Shown here piece after piece: positions 8,326 through 15,900 of a stretch of DNA of 19,770 nt; within the stretch, counting starts at the first letter, position 1, and each line of letters opens with the position of its first letter. The notes beneath the pieces are model-generated. The model was not told the origin of the DNA. It did not search any database and saw nothing but the letters and a program-made list of their open reading frames with translations. The translations under genes and the position numbers were made by a program. Origin of the DNA: Atribacteria bacterium SCGC AAA255-N14. GTDB taxonomy: Bacteria; Atribacterota; JS1; SB-45; 34-128. Location: the NCBI GenBank assembly GCA_000405345.1, contig ASPC01000033.1:1-19770 (forward strand), in the 5' to 3' direction.

Positions 8326-10695
8326 ATGAATGAAAGAATAGAAAAGTTAAGACAGGAAAGTTTAGATACTCAACCTTTTATTTCTATTGAGCGGGCAAAT
8401 TTAGTGACTGAAGCCTATGAGAAGTACAACGGAACAGTTTCGGCACCTGTTCTTCGCGCCTTAGCTTTTGAACATGTTCTGGAAAATAAAAGTATATGTA
8501 TTGGTGAAGGAGAACTTATTGTAGGAGAAAGAGGGGGACACCCCCGGGCGACTCCCACCTTTCCTGAATTATGTTGTCACAGTCTGGAAGACCTCGAACT
8601 GATTAATAATCGAAAGAAGATTTTTTTTACAGTAAATCAGAAAGTAAGGGAAGTTCAAAAAGAGAAAATTATTCCTTATTGGGAAAACAGGTCAATGCGC
8701 AGTCGGATATTTAAAGAGATGACTCTGGAGTGGAAGGAATGTTACGCAGCCGGAATATTTACCGAATTTATGGAACAGAGAGCCCCCGGACATACGGTGG
8801 CTGATGATAAGATCTACCATAAAGGTTTTTCTGATTTTATCCAGGATATAGAAAAACATATACAGAATCTAGATTATTTAAATGACCCTGAAGCCTATAA
8901 TAAACAGGAAGAATTAAAAGCTATGCTTATCTGTGCTAAAGCGATAATCAGGTTTGCCGGGCGTTATGCTGAAAAGGCCCTAGAGATGGCTGAAGCCGAG
9001 AAAAATCCTCAAAGAAAAAAAGAGTTACAAAAAATTGCCGAAGTTTGCTTATATGTCCCTGCGAATCCTCCTCGCAATTTTTGGGAAGCCCTCCAGATGT
9101 ACTGGTTCGTTCATTTAGGAGTTATTAGCGAGCTTAATACCTGGGACTCATTTAATCCAGGTAGATTAGACCAGCATTTATATCCCTTTTATAAAAAGGG
9201 GTTGGAAGAGGGGACGCTGATTCAGGAGAAGGCAAAGGAGCTCTTGGAGTGTTTCTGGATAAAATTCAACAATCAACCGGCACCACCCAAAGTAGGAGTA
9301 ACTTTAGCAGAAAGTGGTACCTATACCGATTTTGCCAATATTAATAACGGGGGATTAAAGGTAGATGGCTCTGATGGCGTCAATGATTTAACCTATCTGA
9401 TACTCGATGTAATTGATGAAATAAGATTATTACAGCCCAGCACCAATATTCAATTGAGTAAAAAGAGCCCGGACAGGTTTTTAAAACGAGCTGGTGAAAT
9501 AATTAGAAAAGGTTGGGGGCAGCCCTCGGTATTTAATGCCGAAGAAGTTATCGAAGAGATGCTCAGACAGGGTAAATCTATAGAAGATGCCCGCTGTGGA
9601 GGTACCAGTGGTTGCGTAGAGACCGGTGCCTTTGGTAAAGAGAGCTACATCTTAACTGGTTATTTTAATTTAGTAAAAGTTTTGGAGATAACTTTAAATA
9701 ACGGTATTGACCTCCAGACTGGTAAGAAAATAGGGATAGAAAGCGGTGAACCAGCCCGGTTTAATTCTTTTGAAGAATTAATGGCTGCCTTTAAAAGACA
9801 GCTTCACCATTTTATAGATATAAAAATAAGGGGAAATAATATAATTGAAAGATTATATGCTGCCTATATGCCCGCCCCGTTCCTCTCTATAATAATTAGT
9901 GATTGTATTGAAAATGGGAAGGATTATAATGCCGGAGGGGCTCGCTATAATACCGATTATATCCAGGGGGTAGGTATTGGAACTATTACCGATAGTCTTT
10001 CAGCAATTAAATACCACGTCTTTGATCAGAAGAATATAAATATGAAAAAATTAAAAGAAACATTAAAATATAATTTTGTTGGCCAAGAAGAGATACGCCA
10101 ACTATTTTTGAACAAGACCCCTAAATACGGGAATGATGATGATTATGCAGATGATATTATGAAATTAGTATTTGATGCTTTTTACGAGGAAGTAAATGGG
10201 AGAAAAAATACCAAAGGCGGAGTTTACAGGATTAATATGCTCCCCACAACCTGTCATATTTATTTTGGTTCGGTAGTGGGAGCTACACCGGATGGGAGAA
10301 GAGAGAAGCAACCATTGTCCGAAGGCATTTCCCCGGTGCAGGGGGCTGACTGTTTGGGACCTACGGCAGTTATTAAATCAGCTGCCAAGATGGAACAGGT
10401 AAAAACAGGAGGGACTCTTCTAAATCAAAAATTTACCCCTCAATTATTGGAGGGAGAAAAAGGACTAAACAGCCTTGCTCACTTAATCAGGGCTTACTTT
10501 AAATTGGGAGGGCATCATATACAATTTAATGTAATTAGTGCTGATACCCTAAAGGCTGCTCAAAAAGAACCTGAAAAATATAGAAATCTTATTGTGCGAG
10601 TGGCAGGGTACAGCGATTATTTCAATAATCTCAGTAAAACCTTACAAGATGAAATAATCAGCCGTACCGAACATCAATCTTGTTGCAATAGTTAG
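8326..10695 (+). CDS. hypD: Glycyl radical enzyme, trans-4-hydroxy-L-proline dehydratase type
   Basis: This 789-residue glycyl radical enzyme has the thiyl site Cys430 with Glu432 (GTSGCVETG) and the radical Gly761 (RVAGYSDYF). The GCxE motif marks the dehydratase/eliminase branch, not pyruvate formate-lyase (CC). Compared from memory with the Clostridioides difficile hydroxyproline dehydratase, residues lining the proline pocket recur at a constant offset of four: Phe148, His156 (APGH), Asp274 (NTWD), Ser330, Phe336 (TDF), Tyr446 and Thr641 (LPTTC). The same 4-residue shift relates Cys434, Glu436 and Gly765 there to Cys430, Glu432 and Gly761 here. The expected reaction is trans-4-hydroxy-L-proline to pyrroline-5-carboxylate and water. 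No proC lies in the window, so reduction to proline must be encoded elsewhere. SD AAGAGG (8311-8316) sits inside the end of the activase gene, implying coupling. Confidence 0.87.
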   Translation: MNERIEKLRQESLDTQPFISIERANLVTEAYEKYNGTVSAPVLRALAFEHVLENKSICIGEGELIVGERGGHPRATPTFPELCCHSLEDLELINNRKKIFFTVNQKVREVQKEKIIPYWENRSMRSRIFKEMTLEWKECYAAGIFTEFMEQRAPGHTVADDKIYHKGFSDFIQDIEKHIQNLDYLNDPEAYNKQEELKAMLICAKAIIRFAGRYAEKALEMAEAEKNPQRKKELQKIAEVCLYVPANPPRNFWEALQMYWFVHLGVISELNTWDSFNPGRLDQHLYPFYKKGLEEGTLIQEKAKELLECFWIKFNNQPAPPKVGVTLAESGTYTDFANINNGGLKVDGSDGVNDLTYLILDVIDEIRLLQPSTNIQLSKKSPDRFLKRAGEIIRKGWGQPSVFNAEEVIEEMLRQGKSIEDARCGGTSGCVETGAFGKESYILTGYFNLVKVLEITLNNGIDLQTGKKIGIESGEPARFNSFEELMAAFKRQLHHFIDIKIRGNNIIERLYAAYMPAPFLSIIISDCIENGKDYNAGGARYNTDYIQGVGIGTITDSLSAIKYHVFDQKNINMKKLKETLKYNFVGQEEIRQLFLNKTPKYGNDDDYADDIMKLVFDAFYEEVNGRKNTKGGVYRINMLPTTCHIYFGSVVGATPDGRREKQPLSEGISPVQGADCLGPTAVIKSAAKMEQVKTGGTLLNQKFTPQLLEGEKGLNSLAHLIRAYFKLGGHHIQFNVISADTLKAAQKEPEKYRNLIVRVAGYSDYFNNLSKTLQDEIISRTEHQSCCNS

Positions 10696-10757
10696 TGTAA
10701 ACTTTAGTGGGGTAGTTAGATAATTTAAAAATATTGAAAAAAAATATATAAATAAAT

Positions 10758-10785
10758 TTGACAAAATTAAAAGTTGTGGTATACT
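10758..10785 (+). promoter_or_regulatory. Sigma70-type promoter of the RRM protein gene
   Basis: A perfect TTGACA (10758-10763) is followed after 16 nt by TATACT (10780-10785). Transcription would begin near 10792, leaving a leader of about 210 nt before the ATG at 11003. Confidence 0.75.
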
Positions 10786-10791
10786 TGTGAC

Positions 10792-11002
10792 GTTAAAGTC
10801 TGTTAGATAAAAACGACTGGCCTTTATTACTGAAAAGAGATGCTAACAACAATCAACTGAACGAACTATAACAGATTGTTAAAAAGGATCTCTTGTGTTT
10901 TAATAATGTTATCGTTAAGAGGTTAGAATCATTTCCTTGCTTCTTCTCTCCCAAAGAAACGTTATTGGACTTAAGAGAAATATCGAAAAGGAGGGAAAAA
11001 GT
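10792..11002 (+). promoter_or_regulatory. Long structured 5' leader of the RRM protein gene
   Basis: The leader contains two nested stems. The outer is AAGAGAT (10835-10841) with ATCTCTT (10888-10894); the inner is AACAATC (10848-10854) with GATTGTT (10874-10880). It also carries one arm (10815-10828) of a 14-nt inverted repeat whose other arm lies beyond the gene. Long structured leaders are common on cold-shock and RNA-binding protein mRNAs, where they allow temperature or autoregulatory control; here that is inference. An open frame entering from 10937 lacks an SD and is probably not translated. Confidence 0.5.
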
Positions 11003-11329
11003 ATGCAAGGTAGTAAATTATATGTAGGAAATCTTAAATATTCTGTAACCAATGATCAGTTAAGTGAAATATTTTCTGCTCATGGCGAAGTTAAGAGTGT
11101 CAACATTATCGAAGGCAAAGGTTTTGGATTTGTAGAAATGTCTACACCAGAAGAAGCTGGAAAAGCTAAAGATGCGTTAAATGATACCGATTTTGACGGT
11201 CGTCCATTAAAGATTGACGAAGCTCGTCCACCTAGACCAAGAACCGAATATCGTAGTAGATACTAAAAAACCAAAATAGTAAATTAATTTAAATTTAATG
11301 TAATTCTGTTATATCAATAAAGGCCAGTC
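10815..11329. repeat. 14-nt inverted repeat flanking the RRM gene
   Basis: GACTGGCCTTTATT (10815-10828) in the leader recurs as its exact reverse complement at 11316-11329, within the last codons of the minus-strand alcohol dehydrogenase. The two 14-nt arms enclose the RRM coding sequence; only the arms are the repeat. Confidence 0.6.
11003..11266 (+). CDS. Small RRM-domain RNA-binding protein
   Basis: An 87-residue protein that is a single RNA recognition motif. RNP2 is KLYVGNL (residues 5-11) and RNP1 is KGFGFVEM; the aromatic residues that stack on bases are present (Tyr7 and the two Phe of RNP1). A short basic Arg/Pro tail (RPPRPRTEYRSRY) follows. This is the standard build of bacterial Rbp proteins, which bind single-stranded RNA and are often cold-induced. 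I chose ATG 11003 because AAAGGAGGG (10987-10995) precedes it at good spacing; a longer in-frame form from 10937 adds 22 unconserved residues and has no SD. The gene runs toward the minus-strand alcohol dehydrogenase with a 47-nt AT-only gap and no evident GC-rich terminator. Confidence 0.9.
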   Translation: MQGSKLYVGNLKYSVTNDQLSEIFSAHGEVKSVNIIEGKGFGFVEMSTPEEAGKAKDALNDTDFDGRPLKIDEARPPRPRTEYRSRY

Positions 11330-12486
11330 ATTTTATATAACAATTCAATTAAATCCTCATCAGATGTATCCCGTGGATTATTATTTAAACTTCCCCCTTT
11401 TGCACCCTTAATTAATTGTGAAAAATCTTCTTTTTTTATTTCGCATTCTGATAGATTGGTTTTAATTCCGGCCTGAGAAAGTATTTCTTTTACCTTATAT
11501 ATTGCCCTTTGAGCGGCTTCCGTATCCGATAATAAAGAGATATCTTCCTCTAAAGATTGGGCTATTTTAGCTAACTTTTTGGCAACTACCGGCAAATTGT
11601 ATTCCATTACATAAGGTAACAGTACTGCGCAGGACAGACCATGAGGAATTTTATAATGCACTCCCAGAGGGTGAGAGAGGGCATGGGCTGCTCCTAATCC
11701 TGAATTAGACAGACAAAGCCCACTCAAAAGTGCAGCCATAGCCATATCTTTACGTGCTTCTAAATTTTTTCCATCCTTTACTGCTTTGGCCAAACTTTTA
11801 CCGATTAATCCTATGGCATGCAGGGCCAGGGCATCGGTGATTTCCTGACTTTTCTTGCCTAAATAAGATTCTATGCATTGAGTTAAAGCATCACCACCGC
11901 AGACGGCTGTTACGTAAGGGGGTAGAGATAGGGTAAGTTCGGGGTCAACCAGAGCCACTTCCGGAATGAGCCAGGGGTCTCTTATACTCTTCTTTAAACC
12001 AAGTTTAGTATTGGTGATTACTGCATTTCTCGTCGCTTCTGAGCCGGTACCTGAGGTAGTGGGGATAGCGATAAAGGGGATGGGTTTGTGTTGAAATTTT
12101 CTACCTTTTCCTTCGATTTCCTGATAATCGGCCACCGAACCTTCATTGGTTACCATTACCGAAATAGCCTTACCTGCATCCAGGACACTTCCTCCCCCCA
12201 GGGCTATAACCAGATTGCATTTTTCTTTTCTGGCAAGACCTGTTCCGGTATCAATTATTTCTACCGTAGGGTCAGAGGGGATATTTTCGTAGATTAGATA
12301 TTCTAAATTATTTTCTATAAGTAAGTGAGTTAAGCGATCCAGTGCTCCACTTTTTCTCATCGCACTTCTACCTAATACTACTAAAACTTTACTTCCTAAT
12401 CTTTTTGCTTCTGTCCCAATTTTAGATAATCCTCCCGAGCCAAAGATAATTTTCCCCGGAGCATAAAATTCCCCTACTTTAATCAA
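11314..12486 (-). CDS. Iron-type (group III) alcohol dehydrogenase
   Basis: A 390-residue NAD(P)-dependent alcohol dehydrogenase of the Fe-ADH superfamily. Domain 1 carries IALGGGSVLDAGKAI (94-108) for dinucleotide binding and PTTSGTGSEATR (142-153). Metal ligands expected from FucO numbering map to Asp199, His268 and His282, with the nicotinamide-side His272 in SHPLG. The fourth ligand position (DALTH in FucO) is Gln203 here (DALTQ), a substitution I also associate with some family members. Likely role: interconversion of an alcohol and an aldehyde in fermentation, substrate unknown. AAGGAGGT (12493-12500, minus strand) gives a firm start. It follows cinA by 47 nt on the same strand and probably shares its transcript. 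The last codons overlap the inverted repeat shared with the RRM leader. Confidence 0.9.
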   Translation of the reverse strand: MIKVGEFYAPGKIIFGSGGLSKIGTEAKRLGSKVLVVLGRSAMRKSGALDRLTHLLIENNLEYLIYENIPSDPTVEIIDTGTGLARKEKCNLVIALGGGSVLDAGKAISVMVTNEGSVADYQEIEGKGRKFQHKPIPFIAIPTTSGTGSEATRNAVITNTKLGLKKSIRDPWLIPEVALVDPELTLSLPPYVTAVCGGDALTQCIESYLGKKSQEITDALALHAIGLIGKSLAKAVKDGKNLEARKDMAMAALLSGLCLSNSGLGAAHALSHPLGVHYKIPHGLSCAVLLPYVMEYNLPVVAKKLAKIAQSLEEDISLLSDTEAAQRAIYKVKEILSQAGIKTNLSECEIKKEDFSQLIKGAKGGSLNNNPRDTSDEDLIELLYKMTGLY

Positions 12487-12533
12487 AATTAACCTCCTTA
12501 CAAAAATAAAATAAAATTAAATTAACTTGATAA

Positions 12534-13775
12534 TTATTTTCCCATTAAATACATACGAAGCATATTGAGAGCGCGGCGGGTTGAACGTACACGGATTAAT
12601 TGGCGGTTTCCGAATAGCTGGTGTTTTTGGGTAATAGTCTTTTTACTGTCAGCAAGAGCCATATAGACCAATCCTACTTTTTTCTTTTCGGTTGCTCCTC
12701 CCGGGCCGGCAATACCGGTAATGCTAATCCCTATATCAATGTGGCAGCATCTTCGCACCCCTTCAGCCATTAATTGAGCCACTTCTTTGCTAACCTCACC
12801 ATATTTTTTGATTACTTCCGGGGGTACTTTTAACAGGTCTTCTTTGATTTTAGCATTATAACTTATCACTCCGCCTTGAAAATATTCAGAACTTCCCGGT
12901 ATGCGGGTAATCATCTCCCCCAGCATTCCACCGGTGCAGGATTCTGCCACTGCAACTTTCAATTTTTTTGTTTTTAATAATTTCCCCACTACTTCTTCTA
13001 AGGTTTCATCATCAATTCCATAAATATAATTACCCAATATTTTAGTTAATTGGTTAACCGAAAATTGTAACAGTTTGTCTGTTTCTTTTTCAGTGGGAGC
13101 CTGGGTAGTTACCTGGACCTGAATATCTTCCGGATTAGCATATATGCCAAAAGAAAAATTAGTTTGTTTGTTTATATAGTCGCGAATAAGTTCATTAACT
13201 GATGACTCTCCAAGACCGGTAACTTTTAATATTTTTGACTTTTTAATTAGGGAAGGTGGAAATTTTTCTTTTAGATAAGGGATTAGATTTTCTTCTATCA
13301 GATTTTTCATCTCATGGGGGACACCGGGAAAAGAACATATAATTTTGTTATCTTTTTCTAAAATCATGGCTGGGGCAGTACCATATTGATTAATGATAAT
13401 TTTCGCCCCTTCCGGAAGGTAGACTTGTTTGAGGTTGCTTGGGGAAACTTTTATTTTTATTTTATGGAGAATCTTTTTTAAATTTTCTTCAGCTTCCGGA
13501 TATTTTATCAGTTTAAGATTTAAAGCCCTGGCAATGGTTTGGTAGGTAATATCATCTTCCGTAGGTCCCAGGCCACCGGTGGTAATTATTAGGTCGGAAC
13601 GTTGAAAGGCGAGTTTTAAAGTGGATAATAAAGATTCAGGATTATCACCGACAGCTGAAATATGCTCTAAATCAATACCTGATTCTACTAATTTTTTGGC
13701 AATAAAATTTGCGTTGGTATCGGTGATCTGCCCTCTTAGTATTTCACTGCCTATACTGATAATTTCTGCTTTCAT
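12534..13775 (-). CDS. cinA: CinA-like protein (nicotinamide-nucleotide amidase with MoCF-like domain)
   Basis: A 413-residue full-length CinA. The N-terminal COG1058/MoCF domain spans about residues 1-170, with IISIGSEILRGQITDTNA, TTGGLGPTEDD and FPGVPHEM. A linker domain follows, then the PncC-type amidase domain from about 255, with ESCTGG (catalytic Ser about 279), SYNAKIKEDLL and ITGIAGPGG. Family role: deamidation of nicotinamide mononucleotide in pyridine-nucleotide recycling, and in some lineages ADP-ribose pyrophosphatase activity; a link to competence is lineage-specific. SD AGAGAGGT lies about 10 nt before the ATG. The gene leads the minus-strand pair with the alcohol dehydrogenase; the NAD link between them is suggestive only. 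Confidence 0.93.
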   Translation of the reverse strand: MKAEIISIGSEILRGQITDTNANFIAKKLVESGIDLEHISAVGDNPESLLSTLKLAFQRSDLIITTGGLGPTEDDITYQTIARALNLKLIKYPEAEENLKKILHKIKIKVSPSNLKQVYLPEGAKIIINQYGTAPAMILEKDNKIICSFPGVPHEMKNLIEENLIPYLKEKFPPSLIKKSKILKVTGLGESSVNELIRDYINKQTNFSFGIYANPEDIQVQVTTQAPTEKETDKLLQFSVNQLTKILGNYIYGIDDETLEEVVGKLLKTKKLKVAVAESCTGGMLGEMITRIPGSSEYFQGGVISYNAKIKEDLLKVPPEVIKKYGEVSKEVAQLMAEGVRRCCHIDIGISITGIAGPGGATEKKKVGLVYMALADSKKTITQKHQLFGNRQLIRVRSTRRALNMLRMYLMGK

Positions 13776-13897
13776 TAATTTATTTACCTCTCTTTATTTA
13801 ATTGTCTATATGTCCTTGTCCGACATGACACGCCGTTCTTTTACTAAACATTATTAAATATTTACTACTTTTTTTCATTTATACTTTTAGTTTGAGA

Positions 13898-14031
13898 GGT
13901 AGGGGTCGGATTTATCCGACCCCGGCTTCTTTCGGGTTCGATGAATCAAACCCCTACCTTAATTCAGAGACAGTCGAGACGCCTGTCTGACTGTTTTATG
14001 TATATCGTTGGGGGCGTATGCAATACGCTCC
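13898..14031. repeat. Cluster of four consecutive palindromes
   Basis: The gene-free stretch between cinA and the TPR gene (13776-14150) holds four different dyads in a row. (1) 13902-13923, a perfect 9-bp stem with loop TTTA. (2) GGGTT/AACCC near 13934-13953, nested in a wider pairing of GGTAGGGGT (13898-13906) with ACCCCTACC (13950-13958). (3) 13971-13993, nine pairs with one bulge, followed by TGTTTTA. (4) 14011-14031, nine pairs with one G-U and loop GCA. The units share a GGGG...CCCC or CCTAC edge style. After 14032 the tract is CTTCTG/GATAC-rich simple sequence without a gene. This resembles dispersed palindromic elements of the REP or MITE kind. Confidence 0.65.
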
Positions 14032-14150
14032 TACTTCTGTCTTCTGGATACCACCGGTTTCTATTTCTTTCCTTATTCACTATATACTATTCTGACTTCT
14101 GGTTCCTGAATTCTGTCTTCTTAATTCGATACTCTATACTCGATACAAAT

Positions 14151-15044
14151 TTATTTAGGCCACTGTTTTTTGGGGAAATAATTATAAGCAAGAAAGTATT
14201 GGTTAATTACTGCATTGGGCCATTTACTAATTATCACCATTTTTTTCTTTTTAAGGATTCTACGTAATTCAATATTTTTGGAAAAATTGATAAAATCTTT
14301 ATAACTTCCGGTAAATTTTTTAGGCCAATCCCTGGCTAAAGGATGGAGAGGATTTTTAATGCTCTTGCTTAGTTCCTGGTATCTTTGTGCCATATTCTTT
14401 ATTTTGATTTTTTTTCCAATTTTCTCAAATATTGCTTCCGGATGTAATTTTTCCCATCCTAAAGGTAAAGACCCATGTTCACCCCATTGTCCGAATACTT
14501 TAGCTCTTTGGCGATGAAGGTTGCTGTCTTTAACAGATTCTTCAGTGAAGAGTATAGCTTTATGAAAGTAAGTATATACACCAACTACTTTTCCTTTACC
14601 TTGATTAAATTCTATCCATAGTAATTCATGGTCGGAAGGGTCATTATTTCCAGGATAGTCAATGTCATCTTCCCAGAAAAGATTATAGGCAATAATTGGT
14701 TTTATTGGATGGATTACTGCTACTAAATCCTTTATCTTGAAGTATTCTTTGGGATTTACAAATAATCTGGGAGCATATTTAGTTGCTAATTTTAGGTCAG
14801 CTTCTGTGGCTAGACGAGGAGGGTCTAGTTTTAGAACTTTTTCGTATTCATTGCTTGCTTCCATTAATCTTCTCATTAGATGATAGGCATAACCCAAACG
14901 ATAATGGTATAAGACATTATCGGAATCTGATTTTAAACCTTTCTTAAAGTACTCGATTACTCTATTAATTGACACCGGGTTTCTTCCATAAGCCTCATAT
15001 GTGGATAGAGCTCTATCGCCTTTTTCGAAATAGTTTTCTAACAT
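14151..15044 (-). CDS. TPR-containing protein with an unrecognised HExxW-type C-terminal domain
   Basis: A 297-residue protein without signal peptide or membrane segment. Residues about 23-78 form one to two TPR-like helical pairs (VIEYFKKGLKSDSDN, YRLGYAYHLMRRLMEASNEYEKVLKLDP). From about 88 the sequence changes to a beta-rich domain: YAPRLFVNP, AYNLFWEDDIDYPG, SDHELLWIEFN (HExxW at 139-143), VVGVYTYFHK (His161) and WGEHGSLPLGW (His190). The order D-H-E-x-x-W, then His, then G-x-H-G-S is reminiscent of the NPP1/VPS62-like fold, but I cannot confirm it. The last third is basic. ATG 15044 follows AGAGGT on the minus strand. Function unknown. It stands alone, divergent from the UPF0316 gene. 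Confidence 0.6.
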   Translation of the reverse strand: MLENYFEKGDRALSTYEAYGRNPVSINRVIEYFKKGLKSDSDNVLYHYRLGYAYHLMRRLMEASNEYEKVLKLDPPRLATEADLKLATKYAPRLFVNPKEYFKIKDLVAVIHPIKPIIAYNLFWEDDIDYPGNNDPSDHELLWIEFNQGKGKVVGVYTYFHKAILFTEESVKDSNLHRQRAKVFGQWGEHGSLPLGWEKLHPEAIFEKIGKKIKIKNMAQRYQELSKSIKNPLHPLARDWPKKFTGSYKDFINFSKNIELRRILKKKKMVIISKWPNAVINQYFLAYNYFPKKQWPK

Positions 15045-15207
15045 TTTTTATTACCTCTTATTTGAGGAAAATTCTGTTTAATTTTTTTGCATCCTTATCT
15101 ATTATTCGACGTTTTAAGAGAAAATCCTTCTTTTTTGTTTCGTATCGTGTAAAAATATAAAACTTTTTTCTTAGTTTTGGTTTTGAGTTCTTATATTATA
15201 AAATAAA

Positions 15208-15223
15208 ATTAAAAATTTTTAAT
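15208..15223. promoter_or_regulatory. 16-bp perfect AT palindrome upstream of a promoter
   Basis: ATTAAAAATTTTTAAT (15208-15223) is perfectly self-complementary and ends 7 bp before the -35 of the rightward promoter. It could be an operator or UP-like element, or simply chance in AT-rich DNA. Confidence 0.3.
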
Positions 15224-15230
15224 AGAGCTG

Positions 15231-15259
15231 TTGCATAATCAATTTTTCTGTACTATAAT
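15231..15259 (+). promoter_or_regulatory. Promoter of the UPF0316 gene
   Basis: TTGCAT (15231-15236), 17 nt, then a consensus TATAAT (15254-15259). Transcription would start near 15266, about 70 nt before the ATG. The remainder of the divergent gap 15045-15207 shows only AT-rich sequence. Confidence 0.6.
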
Positions 15260-15336
15260 TGCCAGTGATTTTAAAGTAATATAAAATAAATAAGATGTTA
15301 GAATAAAGACATAGAGAAAGAGGTGAGAAAAAAGGT

Positions 15337-15900
15337 ATGGAAATAGTAATGAGTATGATTGATAGAGTGATGGATTCAAACATTTATATAGGGGCGGGAA
15401 TTATTTTTTTATCGAGAGTTTTGGATGTATCTATGGGAACTTTTAGAGTTCAAATGATAGTAAAAAGAAAAAAGCTTATTGCCGGTGTGCTTGGTTTTTT
15501 TGAAGTTTTGATTTTTATTCTGATAGTAAGTAAAGTAATACAGGATATTGGGAATTGGCTTAATGTCATTGCCTATTGTGCAGGTTTTTCGATAGGAAAT
15601 ATAGTGGGAATATTTATATCTGAAAAAATTTCTAAAGAGATAATTTCTGTGGGTATTATTTCTAGAAATAAATGGCAGGAAATCGAAGAGAAGCTTCGGG
15701 AAGAAGGATTCGGAGTTACCCGAAATGTAGGATATGGTAAAGATGGAGAAGTTCAAATCTTAAGGGTAATATGTGAAAGAAATTATTTTCCCAAAGTAAG
15801 GGATACCTCTTTAGAATATGACCGAAAAGCCTTTATCACTTCCTACCTTCTTACCGGTAAAAATGGCGGCCGTATGTATGGGGTAAAGAGTAAGCTTTAA
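15337..15900 (+). CDS. UPF0316 family membrane protein (DUF5698/DUF2179)
   Basis: A 187-residue protein. Three hydrophobic segments lie near residues 15-37, 47-68 and 74-95, containing the family signature SRVLDVSMGTFRVQMIVKRKK between the first two. A cytoplasmic DUF2179-type domain follows (about 102-178), with SVGIISRNKWQEIEEKLREEGFGVT and the closing DRKAFITSYLLTGKNGG. Length and order match Bacillus YebE-type UPF0316 proteins; their function is not established, and DUF2179 domains resemble small-ligand or PII-like folds. AAAGAGGTGA (15317-15326) precedes ATG 15337; an in-frame ATG 12 nt later is a weaker choice. The stop overlaps the convergent nucleotidyltransferase gene by 4 nt. Confidence 0.85.
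   Translation: MEIVMSMIDRVMDSNIYIGAGIIFLSRVLDVSMGTFRVQMIVKRKKLIAGVLGFFEVLIFILIVSKVIQDIGNWLNVIAYCAGFSIGNIVGIFISEKISKEIISVGIISRNKWQEIEEKLREEGFGVTRNVGYGKDGEVQILRVICERNYFPKVRDTSLEYDRKAFITSYLLTGKNGGRMYGVKSKL

Noticed and set aside
13934..13953. GGGTTCGAT...AAACCC resembling the T arm of a tRNA
   Set aside because: No acceptor, D or anticodon arm is nearby; it is one of a row of palindromes.
13971..13998. Hairpin plus TTTT as a plus-strand intrinsic terminator
   Set aside because: No plus-strand gene lies upstream for it to terminate; it belongs to the palindrome cluster.
13941..14267. 108-codon plus-strand frame
   Set aside because: It runs through the palindromes and the 3' end of the TPR gene, has no SD and has unlike-protein composition.
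15221..15240. GAGCTGTTGCATAATC resembling an insertion-sequence terminal repeat
   Set aside because: No matching opposite end, target duplication or transposase is in the window, and the TTGCAT is explained as a -35 element.
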